Assembly (NCBI GenBank): GCA_028583605.1
Contig: CM053325.1
Span: 61,308,322-61,372,321 of the forward strand
Length of the DNA: 64,000 nucleotides
From: Dastarcus helophoroides
Lineage: Eukaryota > Arthropoda > Insecta > Coleoptera > Bothrideridae
Direction: 5' to 3'
Made by a program: the position numbers and the translations under genes. Numbering within the stretch: position 1 is the stretch's first letter; every line of letters begins with the position of its first letter. Shown here piece after piece: positions 43,681-53,645 of the stretch. The notes beneath the pieces were generated by a model, which ran no database searches, was not told the origin of the DNA, and saw nothing but the letters and a program-made list of their open reading frames with translations.

Positions 43681-44759
43681 TGTCAAGATTCTTAAATAAA
43701 TAAGCAAAATTTTAGAGAAAAAAAGGTCGAATTTCAGAAAAAATTTAAAAAACCCAAAATTTTCAGACAAATTTGAATTTTGTGAAAAGTTGTAAAATCT
43801 CGAAAAGAGAAATTGTACAAAATTAAAAGCTTAGAAAAAATTGTCAAAATAAAAAGTCGAAGTTTTTAAGAGAAGAAAAAAATAAATAATTTGCAATTTT
43901 CCAAAGAAAGTTAAATTTTGAGAATTTGAAATTTCGAGAACAAAACTAATAAAAGAAATTTTAAATTTTCAGAAAAATTCGAATTTTGAGAAAGTTGGTA
44001 AAATAATTTCTAAATAAAAAGAAATGTCGATAAAACTTCCAGTTTCGAGAGAAACATTGAACTTTAAAAAAAAAAGGTCAAAATTTCCCAGAGAAGTCAA
44101 ATTTTAAGAACAAAATCAAATCTTTGGAAAAAGTCAAACATTTCGAAAATTAGCGAATTTCGTCGATAAAATCGCAGCTTCCAGAAACATAATAAAATGT
44201 CAAATTTTCAGTTAAAAGTTGGAATTTCGAGAAATACCTAATTTTGCGAAACAGGTCCAAATTTCCAGAAAATAAATAAAAGTTTAAATATTTAGTAAAA
44301 GTCAACATTTGGGGGAAATGATGAAATTTGGAAAAGGAACATAATTTAAAAAGAAATTTCGAGGAAAAAGTCGCAATTTACAACAAAATCAAAAAAATAT
44401 AATTTTGGGAAAAAGTCAAATTTAAGAATAGGTCTCAATTTCGAAAAAAGAAAATTTGAGAAAAAGATCGACAACTTCGAAAACAATTTTATTTAACATT
44501 TCCAAATTATTACTTCAAATTTTTACATTTTTTATTACGAAGTCGACAAAAGATGAATTTTTGAAAAGACGAATTTTCCAGTAAGTCGAATTAAAAAAAA
44601 AAGTAAACATTTTCACAGGTTGTCGAGTTTTGAGAAGAGAAGAAGATTTAGGGAAAAAAGTCTAAATACATAGTTAAAAAAAAGACGAATACAGAGAAGA
44701 GTTAAAAAAGTCGAATTTGCGAGAAAAAGGCAAATTTTGAAATAAAGCTCTAAATTTTC

Positions 44760-46004
44760 AGAAATAAAAGGTTTTTGGGTTGAATATGTTTTCGTTTGAC
44801 TACATAAGTCAGGGGGTCTCTCCCTGTCCTATATTTTGTTTAATTTATCTGATTTCATTTTAAAATAACATGTAAAATCAGAAATAAAAATTTGTGGCTC
44901 TTTGACAATCACGAAACCAATTTTTTCATTGCGGATGGCTCGAATACTAACAAATGTTCCGACAAGTAAGTACTAAAGAATCAACGAACGTCAAGCGTGT
45001 GACTCTCAGACTATCGCCACCTATTGGTCCATAGAGAAAACTACGGCCATCGCCATTCTACTTGCATAATACAGATGAATTTTTGAGAAATAAGTCCAAT
45101 CTTCCAGTAAGTCGAATTAAAAAAAAGTAAACATTTTTACAGATTGTCGAGTTTTGAGAAGAGAGGAAGATTTAAGGAAAAAATTCTAAATACATATTTA
45201 AAAAAAAAGACGAATACAGAGAACAGTTTTAAAAAAGTCGAATTTGCGAGAAAAAGGCAAATTTTGAAATAAAGCTCTAAATTTTGAGAAATAAAAGGTC
45301 TTTTGGGTTGAATATGTTTTCGTTTGACTACATGAGTCAGAGGGGTCTCTCCCTGTCCCATATTTTATTTGATTTATCTGATTTCAATTTGAAATAACAT
45401 GTAAAATTAGAAATAAAAATTTGTGGCTCTTTGAAAATCACGAAACCAATTTTTTCATTGCGGATGGCTCGAATGCCAACAAATGTTCCGACAAGTAAGT
45501 ACTAAAGAATCAACGAACGTCAAGTGTGTGACTTTCAGACTATCGCCACCTATTGGTCCATAGAGAAAACTACGGCCATCGCCATTCTACTTGCGTAATA
45601 CAGATGAATTTTTGAGAAATAAGTCGAATTTTCCAGTAAGTCGAATTAAAAAATAAAAAGTAAACATTTCCACAGGTTGTCGAGTTTTGAGAAGAGGAAA
45701 AAAAGACTAAATACATAGTTAAAAAAAACGAATAAAGAAAAGAGTTAAAAAAGTCGAATTTGTGAGAAAAAGGCAAATTTTGAAATAGGGCTCTAAATTT
45801 GGAGAAATAAAAGGTCTTTTGGGCTGATATGTTTTCGTTTGACTACATTGAGTCAGAGGGGTCTCTCCCTGTCCCATATTTTATCTGACTTATCTGATTT
45901 AATTTTGAAATAAAGTGTAAAATCAAAAATCAAAATTTGAGAAACACAAAACCAATTTTTTTATTGCGGATGGCTCTTTTAGCTTCAAAGTTTGCCGACC
46001 TCTG
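44760..46004. repeat. About 510-539-bp tandem units ending in a hAT-type terminus
   Basis: Three units carry GTCTCTCCCTGTCC (44813, about 45350, about 45858), GGCTCGAATGCCAACAAATG and CCACCTATTGGTCCATAGAG. The third runs into ATTGCGGATGGCTCTTTTAG and ends TTTGCCGACCTCTG at 46004. On the other strand that is CAGAGGTCGGCAAACTTTG, a widespread hAT-type end. GTCTCGCG follows and would be the target duplication. The partner end was not found. Confidence 0.65.
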
Positions 46005-46180
46005 GTCTCGCGGCTACTATCGTTCACGCAGACAAAGTTTTATTTTGGGAATTTTTGCGAAGTTAAAATTTTCATATCTGCCGTTTTTCTCAAAAATGTG
46101 ACGTGTTTACTAATGTAGCAGACAGCAAAGATCGAGAGCACGTTATGTGAAGTGAATGCGTAAAGTTGAGAGTAGAGGTG

Positions 46181-46252
46181 GCGATGGCGCCGTGGTTAGG
46201 AGGCTGACCCGCGTAACGTGACAGTCCAGGGTTCGACTCCCAGTCGTTGATC
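46181..46252 (+). repeat. tRNA-derived SINE-like sequence (left arm)
   Basis: An A-box-like GGCGCCGTGGTTAGGAGGC with a 3-bp D-stem GCC/GGC and a B-box GGTTCGACTCC (46231-46241) are spaced as in tRNA. The anticodon stem does not close and the T-stem is imperfect, so this is not a functional tRNA. The homologous copy lies at 61650-61722. A SINE head or tRNA-like insertion is most likely. Confidence 0.55.
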
Positions 46253-46259
46253 ACAAATT

Positions 46260-47010
46260 TTTAACTCTGCTACATTAAAAAAATGGAAAAAACAGGAAAA
46301 AGCAGTTTTGAGGCAAATTTAGAAGTTTACCATGCAATAATTAAAATTCCTTGAATCCTGTGACAAAAGTGATTACAATCAAAGTCGTAGCATTTTTAAA
46401 AACCTTGTAAGTCGTCTTTAAAATGTTGTTCTAGCTTGAACGGTGCCAGAATTATTTGAATAAAACTACCGAAGACACATTTTCCAATACCACCACCCAA
46501 TCTTGAAGAAAACTAGGCAATCGATCAATGATTGCCTAGCTGCAACACATTCCCAAAATATCACTGACGTCGATCATTTGCAAAATTGGCGTAAGGACAG
46601 GCGGCAATTAAGCTGGACTAAAGTTTGAGTTTCCAAAATCAGAAAATGCATAACATCATGATGATGAGCATTGACACAGTTGCAACAACATTCCACAAGA
46701 AATTCGAATGTAAATTTTCACTCGTCAAGTTTTATTGAAAGTAAGACCTTGTAAGAAATCAGTAACTTGAAATATTTGCTAATTAAGATCCTTCGTCCCA
46801 AAAAGTGCCCTCTGGTTTGTGAGTGTATTGGACATAAAAAGACTGAACCTTCTCCAGAACAAGTAGAATGCAACCTAGACACTACAAATTCATGCAACCC
46901 TCCAGGCGCGGCGTGTATAATGAATCATAGGTAGCTTGAGTTACCAACAGTTGAAACACTGTCACCTAGCGAAGCGATTGCTCTTTAGGAAAAAGTTCCC
47001 AGAAGACAAG
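46260..47010. other. Moderately complex spacer with a 10-bp hairpin
   Basis: 46514-46540 contains CTAGGCAATC, a 7-nt loop, and GATTGCCTAG, a perfect 10-bp hairpin also present at about 61358-61384. The rest has no open frame. 46860-47010 is the dispersed repeat found next to the MITEs (CAAGTAGAATGCAACCTAGA, CAACAGTTGAAACACTGTCA). Confidence 0.55.
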
Positions 47011-47011
47011 A

Positions 47012-47160
47012 ATTCTAATGCACATACCAATAGGTTTGAACATTTATTAGATTCGAAGTTTGGAAACCCAATACCGGTTTCAATCTTGTTAGATTTCATC
47101 AGTTTGGTGTATCCAACTCGAACGTTAACCAATGTTCCGACAAGTATCTACTAAAGGATT
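47012..47160. mobile_element. Fold-back MITE relative (left arm)
   Basis: It begins CTAATGCACATACCAATAGG with TTTGAACATTTATTAGATTC, the same terminus as the 101-bp element at 8662, but the opposite terminus has been lost or diverged. It is followed by AATGTTCCGACAAGTATCTA, the repeat that flanks the mariner. The mirror copy is at about 60742-60890. Confidence 0.6.
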
Positions 47161-47208
47161 CACGAACGTCAAGCGTGTGACTTCTTAGTACTACCACATA
47201 TTAGTGAC

Positions 47209-49353
47209 CAGGCACGTAGCCAGGATTTTCGTTCGGGGAGGGTCCAACTCCCCCCTTTTTTTTATGTTAGAGACATAAACTTCTTCGAAATGAGCAATAT
47301 TGCAAAATTTAAAAAAAAAGTTGAGTTGTTAAATCAATAAACGTCTTATACTTAGTGCTCATTTTTTACTTTTGCGTAAAATTTCCAATCTTAACTTTGA
47401 AATTTGAACTATAATTTGGAGCTCTCAAGTTCGACTTCAGTCTCGATATTTAAATTTTTCAAATCTAGTCGATCTCGACATTTTGAAAAAAATTAGAATT
47501 ACCCAGTATTTTTTTCGAAATACGTGATTTTTGAACTTTTTAGAAAAACTTCAAATTTCAGAACAACTTCAAATTTCAGATCAAAGACGAAATTGGGAAT
47601 ATTAGATATTAAAGATGAAATAAAACAATTTCAATAGAAGCTTCCATTTTAATTTGTAATTTCGATTTTTGTCGAAACTTTAAATATATTTTAGAAAGGA
47701 AAAGGTTGAATCTAAAAATCTTCAGGAAAAGCAGAAATTTGGACGAAAAATTAAAAGGATGAAAAAAGAAAAGAACTTTATCAAACAAAATCCAGGAGCT
47801 TCGAAGTTAAAGCTAATTTTTTTTTAAACTAAAAATGTTGAGTTTACTGAAATATTTAGAAAAATTTAAATACTAAGAAAAAATCGAAAATTTTCTGATG
47901 AAGCAAAAATTTCTGGTTTAAACTAGAATTTTTTTTAAAAAGTAGAAATTTCGTGACTAGAATTAAAATTTGAAAAAATTAAAGCACGCAATTTTTAGTG
48001 CAAAGCGAAAAATTTAGAAAAGAAATTAAAAAAAACTGAAATTGTAAAATAAAGATCTTTAGAAAAATTTAAAATTTTAAACAAAAAAAAACGCAAACAT
48101 TATAAAAAATAGTTGTAGCTAAATTGAAAATTTTAAGAAAAACAAAATTTATAAAATCATTTTTTCAGAAATTTCGATTTTAAAGTAGAAATGGAAAAAT
48201 AAAAATGTTGATATTTCTAAATTATTTCGAAATGTTAAATAAAAATTAAGTCTTAAAAACATCGAAAGTTGGAATTTCAAATGAAAATTTCGTTTAAATA
48301 AAAGGAAAATTAAAAGTCCAAACTTGAATTTAAAAAAAGTTTACATTTTTAAACTAAAATGAATATTTTGAAAATAATGTCAAAATGCGTATAAATATGT
48401 GTATCAAAAGAGAGAAATCTCTGGAAAAGTTGAAATGTTGAATTTGAATCAAAAATTAAAAAAAGTTGAAAGAATTTTACAAAAGAAGTTGATATTTCGA
48501 AAATTTCCAAAAATAATCGAAATTTAGAAAAACGTTGCAATACATAGAAAATTTATGAATCAAAAGTAAAACATTTTTGAGAAAAAACGCCAGAATTCGG
48601 CAAAAAATTATTTACACGTCCTTGGAATTTAAAAAAATAAATTAATGAAATCGATTATGTGCTTACAGATACGTAAAATTGAAGAAAATAATTTAGAATT
48701 TTCAATTTAAACTCGGAATTTTGTTAAATTATCAAAATTTCTAGAAAATATTCTTCATGAAATATAAGAAGATACATTAATTATTTTTACGTATTCGTCT
48801 CTTTTATTTTTATGTTTTTTTATTTTGGTAATTAGTAAAAATAAAGAATAAAATTTATTGACCTTAACATTATATAAATTTGACAAATAAAAACGTGAAA
48901 CTTACCAAAGAAAAATTTCTTAATAGCCATTTTAAGTTCACGTATTTCACTTATCACCGATCAAGAGTCGACTTGTCGACTAATTCTTAACTCGTACCAT
49001 AATCATGATTTGTATTGTATTTCCTATGGCAATTTGGCAATATGAAATATGAGCTAATATAATAAACGAGATTAAGTATAAGAATATGTCCTTTGACTGC
49101 AATGCCGCTGCTGCACGTACGTGACGATTAAAGCATATATTGGGAAGCCTTGAGCTTATTGCCAATTTTTCTTAAAATGCCTACATGGCGATTTTGCTTA
49201 TCATAAACTTAGTAGTTGGAAATTTCGGAAATTATTTACATGCTTAAATATACAATCAACCATTTTTCTATTGATATTTCCATTCGTATTACCGAAAATT
49301 TTTTGGCGAATATTCATTTCGGACCCCTTGGACCCCCCCTGGCCACGTGCCTG
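47209..49353. mobile_element. hAT-like element A (2145 bp, left arm)
   Basis: The ends are CAGGCACGTAGCCAGGATTT at the left and, read inward from the right, CAGGCACGTGGCCAGGGGGG. The flanks TTAGTGAC and TTTTAGTC are at best an eroded target duplication. Comparison with uninterrupted copies of the same host repeat (ACCTATTGGTCCATAGAG at 45.55 kb) supports insertion there. Subterminal sequence matches hAT-B. The interior is AT-rich and array-like (47.8-48.6 kb), without a transposase frame. Confidence 0.78.
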
Positions 49354-49389
49354 TTTTAGTCCATAAAGAAACTGTGGCCATCGCCAATA

Positions 49390-49672
49390 ATGTCGTATGC
49401 AAGTAGAATGCAAACTAGACTACAAATTCATGCAGCCCTCCGAGCGTGTCTAGTGAATCATAGGCAGTTCAACTACCAACAGTTGAAACACTGCCACCTA
49501 GCGAAGCGGTTGCTCTCTAGGAAAAAGTTCCCAGAAGACAATGATTCTAATGCACAGACCAATAGGATTCAAAGTTTGGCTTCGATCTTGTTAGATCTCG
49601 TCAGTTTGGTATATGGTTTCCAAACTTCAAATCTAATAAATGTTCAAACCTATTGGTCTGTGCATTAGAGTC
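49390..49672. repeat. Dispersed repeat plus fold-back MITE (left arm)
   Basis: 49390-49547 carries CAGTTGAAACACTG, GCGAAGCGGTTGCTCTCTAG and CCCAGAAGACAATGATTCTA. 49548-49672 is a MITE with ends CTAATGCACAGACCAATAGG and CCTATTGGTCTGTGCATTAG. The MITE contains an internal GATCTTGTTAGATCTCGTC segment missing from the 101-bp copy. Confidence 0.7.
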
Positions 49673-49819
49673 ATTATCTTCTACAGACCGTCTATTCAAG
49701 AGAAAGATCTCATCTTCCTCTAAAAATCACCAATCGAGCGCTGCAACATACACTAAAGCAACTACACCAAATCAACTAATCAACAACAAATCCAAAAGCA
49801 AGGATATAGGTTCGCCCTT

Positions 49820-50187
49820 TTACACAATCAACCAATATCTAACCTCCGGTGGTAAGCTAGACCGATTATTCAAATTAAAATCGATCAAATGGCTGTATCT
49901 CCACAAATCGAGATCCTCGTAGTGCCTCAAAGTGTGCTTGAAGTAAGCCTCCGGATCGCCATAATCGGCCGGTTTCCTCTCGGTACTCGAATTTTGCAAA
50001 AATTGCGCCCCTTTCTGATACAATAGATTGATGCCGGTATTCTTCTTGAGTCGACTGTCGGATTTGTTTTTGGCTATGTCGGACACCGACCTTTTGGCCA
50101 ATACAGCGTCCGACATATTCTTCTGTCTTGTCTGAAATTTAACGTTACGCTTCTAAGGGGTGATGATTTTGAGAGTTTTACCTTCAT
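49820..50187 (-). CDS. Small two-exon gene, left copy (105 aa)
   Basis: Exons 50187-50182 (ATG AAG) and 50131-49820 are separated by a 50-bp GT..AG intron ending AAATTTCAG, phase 0. The product starts MKTRQKNMSDAVLAKRSVSD; a start at the internal Met (50116) is possible. The C-terminal half is rich in aromatic and charged residues (ADYGDPEAYFKHTLRHYEDL, DLWRYSHLIDFNLNNRSSLP). No signal peptide or membrane segment is visible. The family is not recognised. It differs from the right copy by one residue (R versus K in AKRS/AKKS), so the frame is preserved in both. Downstream exons beyond the TAA are possible but not needed. Confidence 0.65.
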
Positions 50188-50316
50188 AACACCGGTATTT
50201 TGATGCTGGTTCTCTTTTGGGTTCGCTCAAACTTTGCGTTACACTTTTTGTAAAATATTTTGTAAAAACATTAATATAAAGAGCAATATGTCAAAAAGTT
50301 GTGTCAAATGCAAAAA

Positions 50317-50439
50317 TTACTTGATGGAGAGCTGCTTTTTAATTGAAGTCATAGAGTTATAGAATCGTTGTCTCATAATTTCTTGGCAGAGTCTCATCAA
50401 GTGCATTGGCCAATGTTTTTCACCTTCTGAAGCTTTCAT
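50317..50439 (-). CDS. Candidate small exon or 40-aa ORF at the arm boundary
   Basis: From ATG at 50439 the frame reads MKASEGEKHWPMHLMRLCQE, then IMRQRFYNSMTSIKK, and either stops at ATC AAG TAA (40 residues) or is spliced at ATCAA|GTAATTTT (50321/50320). The donor reading is attractive, but its exit phase (2) does not match the next exon's frame, so a direct join to the small two-exon gene fails. The composition is protein-like. A LINE 3' end lies about 30 bp upstream. This segment exists only in the left copy, since the inverted duplication stops at the putative donor. Confidence 0.4.
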   Translation of the reverse strand: MKASEGEKHWPMHLMRLCQEIMRQRFYNSMTSIKKQLSIK

Positions 50440-50465
50440 TTTAAATTAGAAAGTTATTCTTTGTT

Positions 50466-52090
50466 TTTTTTTTTAGTTTAATCCACTCGCAAAGGGTAAC
50501 CCCATTATGCTTTCAAAACACTGCGAGTAGGATGCGGAAAGAATGATAGATGGCGATAAACCGTCTTCTTGAACAAGAATAGATTGTAATTTTTGGGGAA
50601 AATTCCTTTCGATAACAAGTTCCATAACTTGGAAGTTCTATAGAAAAAAAAGTCTCGTAATAGACGGAAGTCCTCACTGTGTCAAGCTGGACCGCACAAG
50701 AATTTGCTGCCTCCGACTGTCTAGTATGCCTCAAGAATCTTGCCCTTGGGGGGATCAATCCTATTAGGTCCTGCGAGCATCTTCCATGATAGTCCTTGTA
50801 GAAAAGAGACAAGCCTGTGCCCTAATGTTTCGAGAGAATCAGTCAGACTCTCATCATCAATTAGGCGAATTGCTCTTCTTTGAATTGAATCCAAGAGAGC
50901 TTAAGTGTGTTTTGGGACTGAACTCCAAACATGAGAACAGTATTGGCTAGTGTTGGCCTAACTTGGGCTTTGTATAGTGTTAATAGCTGATGAGATGTGG
51001 AGTACTTTGTAGCTCTAAAAAGAAAGCCTAGTTTCTGAGAGGTGGATTTGACAATGGTGCGCACATGATCGTCCCAAAAGAAGTTAGTGCTCGCATTCAC
51101 TCCTAGGATTAATAGATTAGATCCCATTGGAAGGATTTTACCGTCCATTAGTATGTTTGTTGCATTATCCCTCGATGTTTTCTTAGAGAAAACCGCGGCC
51201 TTAGTTTTTAAAGCGTTAAAGTCGACCAAAGTGTTCTTACCCCATTCCAGAATAATCCCGAGATGTCGATTAATCGTCTGTATCTGCTGTTCCCTTAGTC
51301 GATCTGAAGCAGCGATAAATAATGTTTTGTCGGAGAAAAAAGATGATACAAGGTTACTGTCATCAGGGTCGCTGTATATAGGATTGGAAGTTGAAGCTAA
51401 GAAATCGTTTATGTGTAACAGAAATAGAGTAGGAGACAGAAGAGACCCATGAGGCACCCCTACGTTAATCGCAAATGTCTCGGATGAGATGCCATCGACG
51501 ACGACCTGAAGAGATTGGTCAGCGAGAAAATTGGATATAAACGAGAGAGTCCAGGAGGAAGACCATAAGATGTTAATTTGGCGAGAAGAGATCGGTGCCA
51601 GACTCTGTCGAAAGCCTTTGAGATATCCAATGACACAATCCTAGCCCAGCTGAGTTACAGATATGAGTAACATATGCCAGTAGATCGCCAGTGGAACGTT
51701 GTTGTCTAAAACCCTATTGCCTGTCAAAGATGATTCTATTTTCCCCCAGATATTTGAGAATCTCGATGTTGATAACTTTTTTCATCACTTTAGATATAAC
51801 GGGTAACAAAGATATAGGGCGATAGTTATTAGCCAGATTCCTTTTTCCCTTTTTAGGGATAGGTTCCACCCTGCAGATTTCCAGATGTTAGGGAATACAC
51901 CTTTGTTGTAAGAGAGTGTGAACAATTTGCTTAGAACAGGAGTCAACTCTGGGGCGAACTTCTTAAGGCGGGGGTCTGGTAAATCGCCAAGTACGATTTG
52001 GCTCTCGGATTTAAATGCCCTGTTGAGGGGGGTTAGGAGAACAGAGACGGAAGGGGTTTCGAAGGGGAATTGAGTAAGAAGTTCGGTTTA
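50466..52090 (-). pseudogene. CR1/jockey-like LINE, RT palm to 3' end
   Basis: On the minus strand, RT pieces appear across frames: NLANNYRPISLLPVISK near 51.8 kb, KAFDRVWHRSLLAKL near 51.6 kb, then PHGSLLSPTLFLLHINDFL. A damaged YADD box (IYSDPDDSN) follows, then thumb sequence (LGVNASTNFFWDDHV, TKYSTSHQLLTLYKAQVRPT). After another shift, the C-terminal tail (SLFYKDYHGRCSQDLIGLIP, PRARFLRHTRQS) follows, with the 3' end GGATTAAACT and an A run at 50466-50476. Numerous frameshifts make it inactive. It probably continues 5' at 56470-56950. Confidence 0.85.
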
Positions 52091-53335
52091 CGTCGTTCGA
52101 ATTCGCAATCTTTCATATGGTCACTTTACCGATATATGATACTGTGTAACTCGATCCATTTGGATACCTTAAGGAAATGTGCATGTTGCTGATAGCAGTT
52201 GGTTTAGTATTCATATTTGTTTGGAAACTTCCAAGTGAAGATTTTGACCTGTTTCTTAAATTAGTATTTTTTTGGCGCACTTTGATAAACAATTAAAACA
52301 GAATTAACAAATAATTTTTGAAAATTTTAACTTTTTTTTGATATTTGGATCGTTGAAATTTTAACAAAAAAAAACGAAAGTTTCCTGAAAACCATTTTCT
52401 TCGGAAATTTTTGATTTATTTATCGAAATTTGACTTTTTTCCAATTCGACTTCAGCCGGGCGACCGAGCGGTAGATTTTCTTAGTATGATGTAACTCATA
52501 AATATCGATTTTATCTCAAAATTTCGTTTTTATTTTAAATTTTGTATTTAGGCATTTAACTTTTATTTTTCTATTCTTAATTTTCCTGAAAGGGTTTTTT
52601 CCTCTATTTATGAAAGTGAGTCTCAATTGCCCAATTTGTTTTTTCTATATGGACCTTTTTTTTAAATTCCGAGAAGATTCTTTGAACATTCTCGATTTTG
52701 TATCTACTAATTTCCATTTTATACAAATTTTGAATTATTTTAACAAAATCGCAAGTTTAAATTCGAAATTTTGGCCGTGAAGAATTGTAGACTTTTTTCA
52801 GAACTCATAATTTTAATTGTGTTATTCCAGAGTTACAAAAAACTATTTATTTTTTAATTAAATACGGAATTTAAGAATAACGTGAAACTTTAACATTTTT
52901 TAAAATTGGAAACTTTTTCGAAATCTACAGTTTCAAGTGTTCACTTGAAATTACTATTTTTTTCTTAATTGTAGGCATTAGAATTGAAATTTCGTTATTT
53001 AAGTCGAAATTTCAGTAAACAACTTTAATATGTTAAGACCTAATCGACTATTCAACTTTAAGACCAAAATTTTGTGAAAGAAGTGAAAATTTCGAGTTTA
53101 AAATTACAAATTAAAATTTCAAAAAGATAGTCAACATTTCTCAATAAAATTCGGAATTTTGTTTAGAACCTTTTTAAATTTTTCAAAAAAATAGAAACAA
53201 TTCTTTAATTTCAACTTCGGAAACAAAATGTGGGGAATAAAGTCAAAATTTTGAGACTAAAATCGAAATTCCAAGAAACAAGTTCCAAAATGTTGAGATT
53301 ATGAAGTCGAGAGTTTGAGAAAAATTGAAATGCAA
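52090..53335. repeat. AT-rich and array-like sequence in the centre
   Basis: 52090-52290 has no recognised content. From 52290 the sequence is degenerate array (AAATTTCG motifs, both polarities). A short non-array phrase at 52455-52475 (AGCCGGGCGACCGAGCGGTA) resembles the end of a tRNA-like repeat. No gene. Confidence 0.5.
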
Positions 53336-53645
53336 AAATTGTCCCCTGAAGCCAAGAAAGATTAAAAAACACAACAGAGGTTACTGGCTAACGCGTTTCG
53401 ACAGCCAAGCTATCATCTTCAGTATCTCTCTGAAAATGATAGCTTGGCTGCCGAAACGCGTTAGCCAGTAACCTTTGTTGTGTTTTTTTAATCTTTCTTG
53501 GTTTCAGTCAGTATCTCTCTGAAGATGATAGTTTGGCTGTCGAAACGCGTTAGCCAGTAACTTTTGTTATGTTTTTAATCTTTCTTGGTTTCAGGGGACA
53601 ATTTATGTATTTCAATTTTTGAAGATAACCAAGGACCAGTCTGTT
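53336..53645. repeat. Three Penelope/retrozyme-like repeat ends, head-to-head and tandem
   Basis: A minus-strand copy (53345-53420) is followed by two plus-strand copies whose cores start at about 53429 and 53519. Each has CTGAAGA (CTGAAAA in the first), the stem GATAGC/GCTGTC around TTGG or TTTGG, then GAAACGCGTTAGCCAGTAAC and the CTTTGTTGTG, ATCTTTCTTGGTTTCAG tail. The second ends GGACAATTTATG and ACCAAGGACCAGTCTGTT. Tandem cores are typical of retroelements with hammerhead-bearing terminal repeats. Confidence 0.6.

Larger units (their letters stand above)
43815..50320. repeat. Large inverted duplication, left arm
   Basis: This arm is homologous in reverse orientation to 57620-63933. Shared in mirror order: array with 539-bp units, hAT terminus, SINE-like tRNA sequence, AGGCAATC hairpin, dispersed repeat plus MITE, hAT-A, a second MITE, and the 105-residue gene. 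The inner edge is exact: homology stops at 50320, adjoining TTGATGGAGAGCTGC. The outer edge, near 43815, is blurred by array. The left arm is about 0.2 kb longer because of indels. Confidence 0.9.

Noticed and set aside
46181..46252. Functional tRNA gene
   Set aside because: A and B boxes are present but the anticodon stem does not pair and the T-stem is imperfect. It is repeated as part of the duplication and better explained as SINE-like.
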